A stretch of 64,000 bases of DNA. Source: Hortaea werneckii. Its lineage: Eukaryota > Ascomycota > Dothideomycetes > Mycosphaerellales > Teratosphaeriaceae. The DNA is taken from positions 304,493 to 368,492 of the forward strand of contig JBAOKB010000168.1 of NCBI GenBank assembly GCA_037044905.1, written 5' to 3'. This document shows positions 43,812 through 54,696 of this stretch, in pieces. Within the stretch, counting starts at the first letter, position 1. Each line of letters starts with the position of its first letter. The notes beneath the pieces are model-generated. The model was not told where the DNA came from, ran no database searches, and saw nothing but the letters and a program-made list of their open reading frames with translations. The position numbers and the translations under genes are program-made.

Positions 43812-44133
43812 ATGTCAAGACCCAACCTTACAGGCTTTGACCCTCAGAAGTTCGCCGCGGCCGCGGGACAACCTGGCAACGACCCATGGAAGAGAAAGTG
43901 CGTCATGACAATCTACTCTGTTGTGCGTCTTCGTTGTACTCCTACTGACAGCTCTTCTCAGTGAGGCCTGGCGCTACACTGGCCCCTTCACACGGTTCAA
44001 CCGCTTCCGAGGCGCATTCCCCGGGTTCGGCATCGCATCAGTCGCTTTCGCTGGCTACTTGGTATACGAGCAGGTCTTCATGAGCTCAGGGCATGGACAC
44101 CACGAGGAAGGTCACGGAGAGGGACACCACTAG
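43812..44133 (+). CDS. NADH:ubiquinone oxidoreductase B12 (NDUFB3-type) subunit
   Basis: Small accessory subunit of mitochondrial complex I membrane arm. Exons 43812-43897 and 43962-44133 give 85 aa. Family features are the N-terminal MSRPNLTGFDPQKFAAAAG, the NDPWKRNEAWRYTGPFTRFN motif across the intron, one transmembrane helix (FPGFGIASVAFAGYLVYEQV) and a His-rich C-terminus (GHGHHEEGHGEGHH). Start chosen at the first Met in frame, matching the compact family N-terminus. Inner mitochondrial membrane location is inferred from family. Confidence 0.92.
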
Positions 44134-44662
44134 ATGCCGGGCTTGGCTACAAACTGAGAATCTGGATCAGGCTTAGGGAGCCGGAGGACCGCAGAGCCAG
44201 AAGTTTCGTGTCTGGAGGGAGCGCTGGGCCATGTACAGTGCATTACGAAGGCGTTTGGAGGCGCAATACCATTTAACGGAGACATCGTCCGGCTAGAAAC
44301 GCGCCGAGAGAGTGAGATTGAGGAGATGGCGATTACACGGTAATAGCCGAGACTTGTTGTATACAAATCACGTGAACGTCCACGGTCTCCTTTCCTGTGC
44401 ATTCTCCTAACGTACTCATCACCTAAGCTGAATTCACCTCAAGCGAGAAGATTCGAGCCCCATGACAGAGACATTTCGAGGTTGAAACAGTTGCTGGCAA
44501 AAGAGTTTCGTATAGCCCGACATGCTGGTGGGAGCCTTGGAGCGGCAAAAACAAGGCTGAAGACAAACAACATACGGCTTTCATCTCATTGCATCTGCCT
44601 ATGAATGATCCATCCGTGCAGTCTCTCAAGACTGCCAGTGTTAATCCTGCTAATATCCGCAA
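44134..44662. other. intergenic between convergent genes
   Basis: About 530 nt with no supported gene. Confidence 0.5.
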
Positions 44663-45043
44663 TCACTTGCCACCACTGATCATCTGTCCGATCTCCTGCA
44701 TGCTTGGCGGCTTCATGCCATCTGCCTTAGCGACCCTCTGTCCGTCCTTGTACACCAGTGCACAAGGTGTCTCTTCGATACCATGAAGAGCCTGCACAAT
44801 CTCACATTGAGAACCCGCTTTCGAGCTTGGATCATCGGGTTTGAGCACATGTTGACTTACCTTGGCTTGCGGCGCTTTGCTCACGTCGAATTTGTATGAA
44901 GACACCATATCGGCGAACTTGAGGGCATACGAGTCTGCATCTGCTGGCGCGGTGCCGTCGTAGGCGAGGACGAAAACGTATTTGCCCTTTTGGCTGACGG
45001 CGTTGTCAAAGTCCTCTTTGCTGTTGATTTCGGTGTGCGACAT
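44663..45043 (-). CDS. thioredoxin-fold protein without CxxC
   Basis: Small thioredoxin-like protein beginning MSHTEINSKEDFDNAVSQKG. The read-through frame is 126 aa. A strong GTAAGT donor at 44860 and a GCAG acceptor ending at 44792 mark a likely 69-nt intron; removing it gives 103 aa, the standard length of a thioredoxin domain (KFADMVSSYKFDVSKAPQAK joined to ALHGIEETPCALVYKDG). The usual WCGPC active site is absent, replaced by AYDGTAPADADS. The cis-proline region TPCALVYKDGQRV is conserved. It is therefore unlikely to be a classical dithiol oxidoreductase. Because the intron is a multiple of three and has no stop, retention would insert 23 residues. Role unknown. Confidence 0.75.
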   Translation of the reverse strand: MSHTEINSKEDFDNAVSQKGKYVFVLAYDGTAPADADSYALKFADMVSSYKFDVSKAPQAKVSQHVLKPDDPSSKAGSQCEIVQALHGIEETPCALVYKDGQRVAKADGMKPPSMQEIGQMISGGK

Positions 45044-45161
45044 CTTGAATGCGGATTATCTCGGCCTAGCGTTTGGAGGGTAGCTTTGAGAGAAAAGTGC
45101 TGGAAGGATATGGACAAAACACAAGATACAAGGGAGATGAACGTTATTAAACATCTACTGC

Positions 45162-45907
45162 CTACCTAGGCGCTCCTAGATAGTTCACTTGGCTCCGAAA
45201 CCCGACTTTCCAATCCATGCATGTCTGAACATTGTCGCCTGCACGGAACGGCGGTGTGAAGTCTGAATATTCTCCGTGAGGGCAGTTACCTGGACTCGCA
45301 CATTGATCGACCGCAGCTCGCATGCAGTCTGCCGCATTCAAGGTTCCCGAGGTTGCATACCAGGACCTTAGAAGGGAGTCGTGACGCCATCGTCCCTGCA
45401 GCTCCGTCGTCAACAAGACGTATTTAGATTTTAGAGATCCCGTTCTTCTACTAGTCCAGGAGGCATGATCGAGGATGCAACAGCTAGAATAATCCCGCCA
45501 AAGAAGTTCAGAAGCCGTGCTGTGATAGGTTCCGGTCTTGAAAGCAGCGTGGAAAGGAGCTATCTTCCTTTATGCGGCGGATGTACGGTGAGCAGTTGGT
45601 TTGACTTTGGCTAGACTGCTAGCCAAACCCAATCCCGCATCATCTCGACTTCAAACGTGTTCTTACCTCCTGTCTGTATAGATGCCTTTGCGGTTATCAT
45701 GGCTATTAGGAGCAACAACAGAATTATTGCCGTCCTTTCGGCCTTTGACCACCTGAGCATTGCACGCCGCGATTGCCGATGACATAGAATAGCATGAAAG
45801 GCTCCCATGACATCCAAACGGATTTTATTTTCTAGGTAGTGATGCGGACAGTCATGTCTTCCAGTATTGCCGGGGAGTGTAGATTGCGTTCCTTCACTAC
45901 TATCCAT
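45162..45907 (-). CDS. single-pass membrane protein, diverged UstYa/DUF3328-like
   Basis: Predicted from two exons, 45907-45667 and 45559-45162 (donor GTAAGA, acceptor ATAG), giving 212 aa in one frame. A cytosolic N-terminus of about 60 residues is followed by one helix (AIILLLLLIAMITAKAS) and a lumenal or extracellular part. That part has the order WRDYSSCCILDHASW, SLKSKYVLLTTELQGRW, DCMRAAVDQC and FTPPF ... VQTCMDW. This order resembles the UstYa-type (DUF3328) family. However, the two hallmark HxxHC motifs are not present: LQGRW and ADCMR occupy their places. Function unknown, assignment tentative. Next to a 7TM protein and a secreted FAD oxidase. Confidence 0.5.
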
Positions 45908-46771
45908 TGCCAGAGGCGCGGCCAACTCTTCGGTCGAATCACATCCGACCAACTTTTGTGGTGGACTTGCTGGAACAACGGTGTGTTGACAGCGGAACTT
46001 GGCGAGAAATCAACCTGCGCTCGGAGCCATCACACTCAAGGCAGAGGAAAGCACAACATCCAGATCAGATCATACCCGACCAAACATTGCGTGCCCTCAG
46101 TTGTCTTTCGAAAGACATTAATGGAGTACACTTTGGTTGATGGGCCGGGAAGCGCGCCGGAGCTGACGTATGGGATCGACAAATGTAGGTTTACGATCAT
46201 CACAATCCAGTGTTCAACATCGCATGCATTCAATTGGATGCGCTGGAAAAGCGACATGCGCCGAAGACTCCTCGGCCTTTGTGGGCTTCGCAAATCTCCA
46301 AATTGCAAAGCTGTCACCTCCATGTGATAGATAACAATAATAGAATCATCATAAGCCAGCCAGGAACCACTTGGCACCCCATCTAAGCAACCGTAAGGCT
46401 GGTAGCTGTCAAGACACATCGGATTTCCGGATTCGGTTCATCTTGCAGAAGCCAGGTTGGGCTGACCAGCAACACTAGCCGAGCGTTTGCGACGGTGCCA
46501 TGCAGGTCGTGCAGTCGCTAAGCAGATTGGAGCGGCCATGGATCATCTCAAACGCCACTAGTAGTGACGAACCTCGCCAAAAGCATTATCAGAATTGCTT
46601 ATGCCCTAGAGAATCTCCCAGACCTGTCTTTCATTGCAGCAGACCCATGCAGTCCGCGCTGAACAAGATAGCAGCGAGCGCTCGCGATCATTCTTAGGGA
46701 AGATATGAGGGTATTCTCATCCATCTCTCTTCCAATGTAAGTATTCATACGCAGTTTGACAGAAGTATACA
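45908..46771. other. intergenic, no convincing gene
   Basis: Open frames on minus (46036-46419) and plus (45839-46327) overlap each other, have no recognisable motif and could not be extended with good splice sites. Confidence 0.45.
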
Positions 46772-48017
46772 ATGTCTTCCGCAGCATCTCAAAACTACAT
46801 CAGCTCGACGACGCTACGAAACACCGGCATTTCTATGATAATTGTCACTACGGCTTTTTATTCTATGCGAACTATTGCAAGATGCAGGCAAAGGGGTCCG
46901 AGATTCCAAGCAGAAGACTACTTCATGGCTTTAGCATTCCTTTCTTACATGGCTATGACTATAGCATACCTCGTGATCATTGATCCAATGTACAGGGTAA
47001 CAAACGTTCAAGCCGGAAAGGCACCACCATATGCATCCATTCTGGAAGATGCTAGCTTGATGACGAAAACCTTCTTCTGCACGACTATGCTTCTATGGTT
47101 CACGCTATGGTCGGTCAAGTTGGCTTTCCTGTTCCTATACAGACGACTCATGCTTGGTCTTCCTCACTACCTGCGATGGTGGTGGGCGATACTCGGATTT
47201 TGCATCATTGTAAGAGTACAAGCAGCTGCTGTACGAAGGTGTCTAAGCTAATGATATACAGACCTTGATCGGCGCGGTCATCTCCAACTTTACCTCGTGT
47301 GCCAGTATGCATGATTGGTTTACACCCGGGCAATGCTCATCTCGCCGTGACGAGATAGCACAGATCGCAAGCTTGTACTACGCTTTTGCCGTTGACATCG
47401 TCAGTGACTTGATGAGTGAGTTTGCCTCCCTAATCTTATGGACTTTGCTGACACATACAAGTCATGATATTGCCTCTTCGATTAGTGTGGAACCTGAGGG
47501 TCCCCTTCTACGAACGGATCGGTATTATCGCGACCTTTGGAGTGGCGCTACTCTGCGTCGCAGCGGCTATCGTTCGAGTAGTTTCGGTAGGCTCAAAAGC
47601 AGGCACAAGCACTCCGAGTTCGTCATGGTTAGCACTTTGGGCAGTGATAGAGGGTGCAATCGGTAAGCACTTGTTACTTTAAAAAGTTCACGAATTGGTT
47701 GGACTGACAGCGTCGAAGCGCTCATTGTCGGGTGCCTTCCTTCCTTCGCGATCGCCATCAAACGATCTTACAGCACGAGGCATGGTTACTCTTACAGTCG
47801 AAACGGCCCAACAAGCAGCAAACAGCGACAGCGCAACTTTCCTCTTGCAACCATTGGAAGTACACCACGGCTGACTCCTCAAGGCTCGACATGGACTGCT
47901 AATGCGGCAACATCCTCTGAAGAGAACATTTTGAATGACAAGACGGATACAATAGCTGTTACTCGGACATTACAAATAGATGACTCGCATCAGAACGCGC
48001 ATGCTGGTCGTCCCTGA
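46772..48017 (+). CDS. SAT4/Pth11-like seven-helix rhodopsin-fold protein, one apparent frameshift
   Basis: Fungal integral membrane protein of the large rhodopsin-like (SAT4, Pth11-related) group, without a CFEM domain. Exons 46772-47209, 47262-47415, 47462-47662 and 47711-48017. Helices include TGISMIIVTTAFYSMRTIAR, FMALAFLSYMAMTIAYLVII, LWFTLWSVKLAFLFLYRRL, YLRWWWAILGFCIITLIGAV, IMILPLRLVWNL, IGIIATFGVALLCVAAAIVR and WAVIEGAI. The family-typical continuation EALIVGCLPSFAIAI sits one base out of frame right after the last acceptor (about 47711), so one base seems missing. With it restored the length is 366 aa, ending at TGA 48015-48017. As given, splicing leads to an unrelated tail with an earlier stop. 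Function unknown, possibly sensing. Confidence 0.8.
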
Positions 48018-48588
48018 TCCTATCTGCGATACGGCAGCGGCAAGTTCTTAGTGAAGGAGATGGCGGTCTTTCGGTACAGATTACCAACTGTGGTTGTCAG
48101 AGAGCGGACCAGTCCACAGAACTTACGATTAATCACGCATGAAGAAAATGTCTAGGCCTTGAACAACCACTACAGATCCATCCAGACCTTTCCCCAAAAT
48201 AGCACGTTCGGAAATACGGCATACCGTGGACAGAATCGGCCAGGCATCAGGCTGAAAGAGCTTTCTCATTTCTCAATCAAAAAGAGGCGTCAGCTAGACA
48301 TTTGAAAGGATGAGGAAGCCAGGATAAATTCCTTGTGCGGCCACAGGCCCGGTGAACTACTGCGCCTTCAGGATGCGATGGAGTACGCCAACTTTTACCG
48401 AGAGTAGGCCCCACATCTTCACAAGCGAATGCTTCGCTTGCTCAACAGCAAGCCAGACGGACCTGCAGGTACCAGCCTAGCTCGCTTAGCTGAAGCACAT
48501 CACGAATCCTTGATCTTTGAAGGAATGTCGAAGCCTATCGCCTTTCGCAATACTCTGATGCGACTGCGTTTGCAGATACGCTTTCAAA
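48018..48588. other. intergenic, no gene seen
   Basis: About 570 nt upstream of the FAD oxidase. A plus-strand frame at 48429-48647 overlaps its start and has no merit. Confidence 0.5.
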
Positions 48589-50275
48589 ATGCGAATCTTG
48601 CCGGCGCTATTTATCGCTATCGCAGCATTGCCAATGAGCTGCTGTGAAGACTTCGATACAGTAGCAGCCCTTGCAAACTACGGCGTCAATGCATCAAACT
48701 TTGCCACCGGCGGCTCTCGTGGCAGCGTCGCTGGCAGTCCTGCAGAGAACGACCTCGCCACACGGGATGAGCATTCTGGATGCAAGTATGCAGTACGTCA
48801 AGTCAGCGTTGCATGTCGTAACTCACGAAAAATGCTGACCGGTCCCCTAGTGTGGAACATTGAGTTTGCTATACCATGGAAATACAGCATATCCACAAAG
48901 CCCGGCGTATCATCTCGAGGAAGCCGGATACTGGTCGGCCGTCCAAGCGGAAGTTGAACCGTATTGCTTCTTCGAACCTGAGGATTCGGTAGCCGTTGCT
49001 GTGACAGTACTGCTTTCTAGATTGACGCAATGCCCTTTTGCCGTCAAGAGCGGTGGCCATGCGGCCTTTGCCAATGCCTCGAACATCGAAGGCGGCATTA
49101 CCATCAACATGGCGAAAATGAACAGAGTCGAGCTATCCGAGGACGCAAGTGTAGCTAAAGTCGGTCCAGGCAATACCTGGTACGATGTCTACACTGCGCT
49201 GGAGGATCGAAACCTCACTGTCATTGGCGGACGAGTTGCTGATATCGGCGTCGGTGGCCTTACGCTCGGCGGCGGCGTGTCGTTCTTCTCGGGGCTTTAT
49301 GGGTGGGCGTGTGATAATGTCAAGAACTATCAAGTGGTCACTGCACAAGGCGCCATTCTGGATGTCAACTTCGATTCACATTTCGATGACCTGTACTATG
49401 CCCTCCGAGGCGGTGGCAACAACTTCGGAATCGTCACCCGTTTCGACCTCTATACATACCCACAAGGAATGATGTGGGGAGGTTCGAGGGTATACCCCAT
49501 CAACGAGACCGACACGATCCTCAACGCACTGGTTGATTTCGCCTACGATGCCCCATCAGACCCAGACGCAGCACTAATCGTAGCATTCGCCTACGCCGAG
49601 CAGCTCGGAGGATATCTCATCGCGGCGGATCTAGAGTACGCAAAGCCCGAAGCCAACCCACCCATCTTCGACGCCTTCCAAAACGCCTCCTACATCTCCG
49701 ACACGACCAAAGTCGTCAGCCTCCCGGACCTAACCCTCGAATTCAACAGTTCCAACCCCGGCGGCTTGCGCGAAACCTACTGGACCGCCACCTACCAAGT
49801 CGACCTCGACCTACTCCACTACATGGTCGCCGAATACAAGACCCAAACGAACACGATCCTCGACGTCGCAGGCCTCGGACCCAGCTTCGTCCTACAAACC
49901 ATCACGACCGACGAGCTGAAGTACATGACCCGAAACGGGGGCAACGCGCTCGGGCTCAGCGAGGAGGAAGGACCACTCTTACTCCTGAACATAGCCTTCT
50001 GGTGGAATTCCTCCGCCGACGACGAGCGAGTCCTGCAAGCCTGCAAGAACATTGTCGACAACACGCTCGCGTACGCCGCGGCGAGGGGGCTGGCGAAGGA
50101 GTACCTGTACATGAACTACGCGAGCCAGTATCAGAGTGTCGTGCCGAGCTACGGTGCCGCGAACCATGCGAAGCTGGTGGAGGTCGCGAGGAAGTACGAT
50201 CCGAGTGGAGTGTTTCAGAGGCTGCAGCCGGGATACTTCAAGTTGGATGGTGCGCCGACGGCGGGGAGTCCGTAG
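48589..50275 (+). CDS. secreted FAD-linked oxidase (BBE-like, PCMH-type)
   Basis: Secreted flavin oxidoreductase of the FAD-binding-4/berberine-bridge-enzyme-like group, acting on sugars, alcohols or secondary-metabolite intermediates. Exons 48589-48792 and 48851-50275 give 542 aa, intact. The signal peptide is MRILPALFIAIAALPMSCCE. The FAD domain contains CPFAVKSGGHAAFANAS, whose His is the usual covalent flavin attachment residue. It continues with VGPGNTWYDVYTALEDRNLT, GGLTLGGGVSFFSGLYGWACD and ALRGGGNNFGIVTRFDL. The C-terminal BBE segment is YDPSGVFQRLQPGYFKL. Start chosen at the Met opening the signal peptide. Neighbours are an orphan 7TM protein and the UstYa-like membrane protein, so a role in an accessory pathway is possible but unproven. 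Confidence 0.93.
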
Positions 50276-50597
50276 ATGGAAGACTAGAGCCGAAGCAACA
50301 GGGCATGAATAGTCTGGTCGATATGAAAAGCAAAACAAAGACGAGAGCTCACGGAATACTTAGATCTGTCATTGGTTCTTCATGGTGCTACAAGCTGTGA
50401 AGCAAGCTAATTCTAGTAGTAACACATATCGCACCCTCCTTCAGCAGGGGAAAAAAGTCCTGAGCTCCTTCGTTACAAGGAAAAAAAGCAAGCAGGATAT
50501 CATAAACGCACACCTCTAGTCAGCTAGCTTTGCAGCCATACCTCTCCCCAACACCCGCACGGATGAGCCAGAGCTAGAGCCAGGGCCTCCACCCTTC
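50276..50597. other. intergenic between convergent genes
   Basis: About 320 nt of likely 3' untranslated sequence; no gene. Confidence 0.5.
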
Positions 50598-53500
50598 TCA
50601 AGTTCCACGGAACAAGAACTGCATATCCTCCGGGGTCAACTTCTCCATACTCGTCTTATCATTATTGATAGTCCCATTAATCATATTGGCCTTCTTCTCC
50701 TGCAACATGACCATGCGGCTCTCCACACTATCCTCGATACACAAGCGAGTGATAACGCAGGGACGCTTCTGGCCGATACGATGGCAGCGGTCGGCCGACT
50801 GCCACTCGGCGGCCGGGTTCCACCAGGGGTCGACGATGAAGACGCGGGAGGCCTCGGTGAGGTTGAGGGCGACGCCGCCGGCCTTGAGCGAGACGAGGAA
50901 GACTTCCACGTCCGAGTTGGTCATGAAGTATTCGATGGAGCGTTGGCGCTGGATCGGCGTCATGGATCCGTCGAGCATGACCGTGTTGAACCCTGCGCGC
51001 CGGAGACGCCATTCAATGAGTTGGAGCATGGAGGTGAATTGAGAGAAGACGATGCTTTTCAGGGTTTGCTTCTTGGAGCGGAGCTTGTAGAGGTCGTAGA
51101 CGAGCATTTCGATCTTGGTGGAGGAAGTCCAGTTCTCCATTTTGATCCTGTTGATGATGGAGCTCTTCTTCACCACGTCCTCGTCTTGTTCGATGTCCGG
51201 TTGGTCCAGATCGATGGCGAGTGGGATGTGGCAGCGTGGACAGTCCGCGTCGCCTCCGGTCTCCTCGACCGATTGTAGATAGCTTTTTACACAGCTGCGG
51301 CAGAACTCATGCTTACACTGTGAACGGACAGCCTCCTCAGCCGGCTCGTCGCAGATGTTACAGACAAGAACATTCTGGCCCTCGTGAGCGTGTTTCTTCA
51401 GCAGCAAGTCGGGATGATTGGCGACTTGACGCATCTGCATAATCAAACCGAAGATATTGGCGTAGTTGTTGAGCATAACACCGCGCGCAACGTATGTGTC
51501 AAACGTGCGCGTAGTGTTAGTCATGATTGATTGCGAGAAGTCGCGCTCAATTTCGCCGAAGAACTCGTTGTGGACAATCACCTCTTTGGGTGGCAACTCC
51601 ATCGAGCTCGTATGGTCACGCTTCATGCGACGCAGCATGATGCGTGCTGTGATCATATGCAGCTTGTCCATGGCGTTAGAGCGGACCTCCGGATCCTCAG
51701 ACTGCGTAAGAGGGTTCAGCAGCTCTTGGTTGAAAACCGAGACGTGTTCCATGCCACCATGCTTGCAGTTAGCACACCTGTGGTCGTCGTCCAGCTTCCA
51801 ATGGAGAATCGAACACGGACAGCGCTTGCAGAAGTAATCGGCGAAGGGCCTGACTTCAAGAAAACGTAGCAAGGAGAAGAACTCGCCAATTCGGTTCTGT
51901 ACAGGCGTGCCTGATAGACACCACTTGTAAGTGCCGTTCAGCGCAAAGCAGGCTTTTGCGACACCGGTCGTGCGAGCCTTGATGCTGTGGGCCTCGTCCA
52001 AGATCAGACGGTGGAAATGAATGGCGTGAATCGGGCTGTCCTCTTTCACCAGATCTTCTCCGCGGCTCCAGCCTTTGGTCTCTTTGCGGTGAAGCGACTC
52101 CAAACTGTTGTACGAGATCATGATAACATCGTACTTCTTCAGTTCCTTCACACTCATCCCCTTGATCTTGCTGTTCTGGCCGTGGTAGACGAGCACGTTG
52201 AGCTTGCCATCAGTATACTCTTTGATCTCAGTGCTCCATTGCATCAGCGCGACAGGAGGTACCACGACAAGTGTAGGATCCTTTTGCGGGTAGTCGGACA
52301 TGATGAGTGAAACAGCTTGGATCGTCTTGCCCATACCCATCTCGTCACCCAGCAAGCCGCCTTTGTAAGGGGTTTTCTCCTGCCTCACTAACCAGTTCAG
52401 GCCTTCAAGCTGGAAAGGCTTTAGCCTCCTGTTGATACTGTCTGGCTGACCGGCAGCAACTGGCTTGATGATTTCAACTTTCGCGAGATCATCCCACATG
52501 GTCTTGATCTGTGGGTGTGCCTTCTCCAGCTTCTTCCGCTCCCTCTCCTTGCGTCCCATCATGCTCATTGCGACGACGTCTTCAATATCTCTCGCTGCAG
52601 CTGCAACGCCTTGGGCAGTGTAGTTCCCGAAGCGTGGACGTCTCCTGCCGACGCTCTTACGACCCCTACCAAGCTTCTTGCTTTGCCTCGCAGGAGGGCC
52701 TGAAGGTGCTTCTGTGCTGTCGCGGCTAGCGCCAGCCATGGCATCCGATTCCTCTTCGCTGGCATCCACCTCTTCTGCTTCCGAGTCTTCAGCCACAAAG
52801 TCCCCGCCGCTGTCAGAGTCGCTGAGGGGTTCCAATTCCTCTTCGCTGTCTTCCACCTTCGATTTGAAAGACGAGCCGATAGATTTGCGCGCATTCTGTC
52901 GCGCTGCTCGTGCGGGCGGTGCACCTTTCTTGCCCTTGTTCTTGGCTGGCGCGGACTGATCCTTCGCCTGGACATTGTGTGGCTTTCTGGCCTCTTTCTG
53001 ATATCCCGGCCCCTTTCCGTTACGGCGCTTACTCAGTGGTATTTCATCTTCCGACTCGGGTTCGGTAGGAGGTGGATCGGAGAGCTCGCTTTCACAGGCC
53101 TCAGAGTCATCGACCAAGAATCGGTTCGTCTTTTGCTTCTTGTTTGCCAGACCCATCTCACTTGCGTACTCTTCTTCTTGCAGCCTGCGTGCCAATGCCT
53201 CGTCTGCATCGCCCATCTCTTCGTCGGAATCCTCGATCGCAACCACCTGTCTGCCTAATGAGCTGGCCTTGCGCTTGTTGCCATTTGTAGCACCTCTTAT
53301 CGATGTAGCAGGAGTCGTGCCTGGGGTGTCATACACCGAATCAGCACGCGGTGTGCTACCGCCAGACTGTGCGGCTGAATCAGTTGGCGACGCTGATTCC
53401 GCCTTGGGAGACACCTTCTCATCGACTGAGCGCGCCATAGTTGGTATCGAGACTTCCTTCAATGTTCGACGGTTTGCAGTAGACACCACAATAGCGTCGT

Positions 53501-53733
53501 CGAAGCCCTCCTCGGTTTCGGAAGAGTTTGCGACAGCGACCCGGGCTGATCTTCGATTTGCCACCGTAGATGGATTTTGGGATGGAGCGCGAGGAGACAG
53601 CGCGCCTGAGCCTGCGGCACCGGCTATCAAAGTGTCAGCTGCCACCGCCGATGTCGAAGGAAAGCGCCAATCTAGATGCAAGACGCTTTTGAAGAGAGGA
53701 CGTACAAGAGGCAGTCTTCCTTTCACGAGCCAT
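50598..53733 (-). CDS. rad16: Rad16-type SNF2/RING nucleotide-excision-repair ATPase
   Basis: SNF2-family DNA translocase with an embedded RING finger, acting with Rad7 in global-genome nucleotide excision repair. Exon 1 is 53733-53706 (MARERKTAS), exon 2 is 53623-50598; with the 82-nt intron removed the protein is 1017 aa. Without splicing the frame opens at 53726 with an atypical start. An acidic, Ser-rich N-terminus of about 400 residues is followed by Walker A (GDEMGMGKTIQ) and DEAH (ILDEAHSIKART). A Cys-rich zinc site comes next (CKRCPCSILHW ... CANCKHGGMEH), then the RING (CNICDEPAEEAV ... CKHEFCRSC ... CPRCH). The helicase C lobe contains VFSQFTSML, SLKAGGVALNLTEAS and HRIGQKRP. The end (LTPEDMQFLFRGT) matches the family. 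Confidence 0.96.
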
Positions 53734-54696
53734 GTCTGAGTTTCGCGGCTGAAGCCGAGTTCAGAAAGTGTTTCCCCCCGTCTTCGCCCTGGTCCCTTGG
53801 AATTTCTCGTCCATTCACAGCAAGGGTCCAGGAACCGACTTGTGTGCGGGTTGTGCGGGTTGTGCGTATGTCGTGGAGGGAGGGAATAGGATAGAGCAAT
53901 TGTAGCCTAATAACACAGGCGCCCGATCTGCCTAGATCGTAGCGTTGATGCGTCCACTTCGCCGACGTCAATAATTGCCCCCTGGTTCCGGCTGCACGGT
54001 ACACCTCAGTCTAGCGTGTCGATTTGGCGCCCGGACGCGTAAAGTGGTTTCGCGGGGAAGATACTAGTACGACTACTATGTACATACATTCTGAGCAGTC
54101 CTACTCCTACCTCCTCTACTCTGCATTCACAATACATAACGGAGCCAAACACAGACATACCCTGTCAGGACGGTGAGACCTCATTGAACGTTATTAGATA
54201 CTATTCGTATGTATCAAAAGGGCGTTCACGCCGTCGCTAGGCAGCATCCCGTGTCTCCGATGCAGTCCTTCACCTGCAGGCAGCATTCATTGGGTGACAC
54301 TTTTCCAAGTTGCCCACCTGCAGGAGGCAGAATTGATGCGCCTTAATTAGGCACACCTCCCAGCTGCTGCGGGAGCACTCTCGCTTCGGGAGCGGCCAAA
54401 TACGGATGGGCCGAAAATGTCGGCAAGCCGGGCCACACTGTCCCGATTCCAGCTCATGTAAGAGGTAGCGGCAGGCCAGCTGCAGTGGACAACCTGAGCT
54501 GCCTACGCACATGTGACAAGCAAGCATGTGGCGCAATCATGTTGACATCTATGGCTTGGCTCCTCGGGATGCAGCCTCACATTGAATTCACTCTCGTGTC
54601 TGGAGCACATCAATGTACCGCCGCACTGTGTTCACTATCCCGACACTTGAATCAGATACCTTAATCGATACCTAGGTAGCATCCAACGGAAACACC
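53734..54696. other. intergenic, no gene seen
   Basis: About 0.96 kb between divergent Rad16 and alpha/beta hydrolase. It contains a TACCTAGGTA element at 54669-54678, 18 nt before the hydrolase ATG. Confidence 0.5.
54669..54678. repeat. TACCTAGGTA palindrome
   Basis: 10-bp perfect palindrome in the hydrolase promoter, same core as at 19355-19364 and 63604-63613. Confidence 0.85.

Noticed and set aside
45839..46327. Plus-strand frame of 162 aa
   Set aside because: Overlaps the start of the UstYa-like gene on the other strand and has no domain character.
46036..46419. Minus-strand frame between the UstYa-like and 7TM genes
   Set aside because: No motif, no credible splice partners, and an equally long frame overlaps on plus.
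47663..47711. Alternative reading of the SAT4-like last exon as given
   Set aside because: It is spliceable but yields an unrelated tail, whereas the shifted frame gives the family-typical EALIVGCLPSF helix end.
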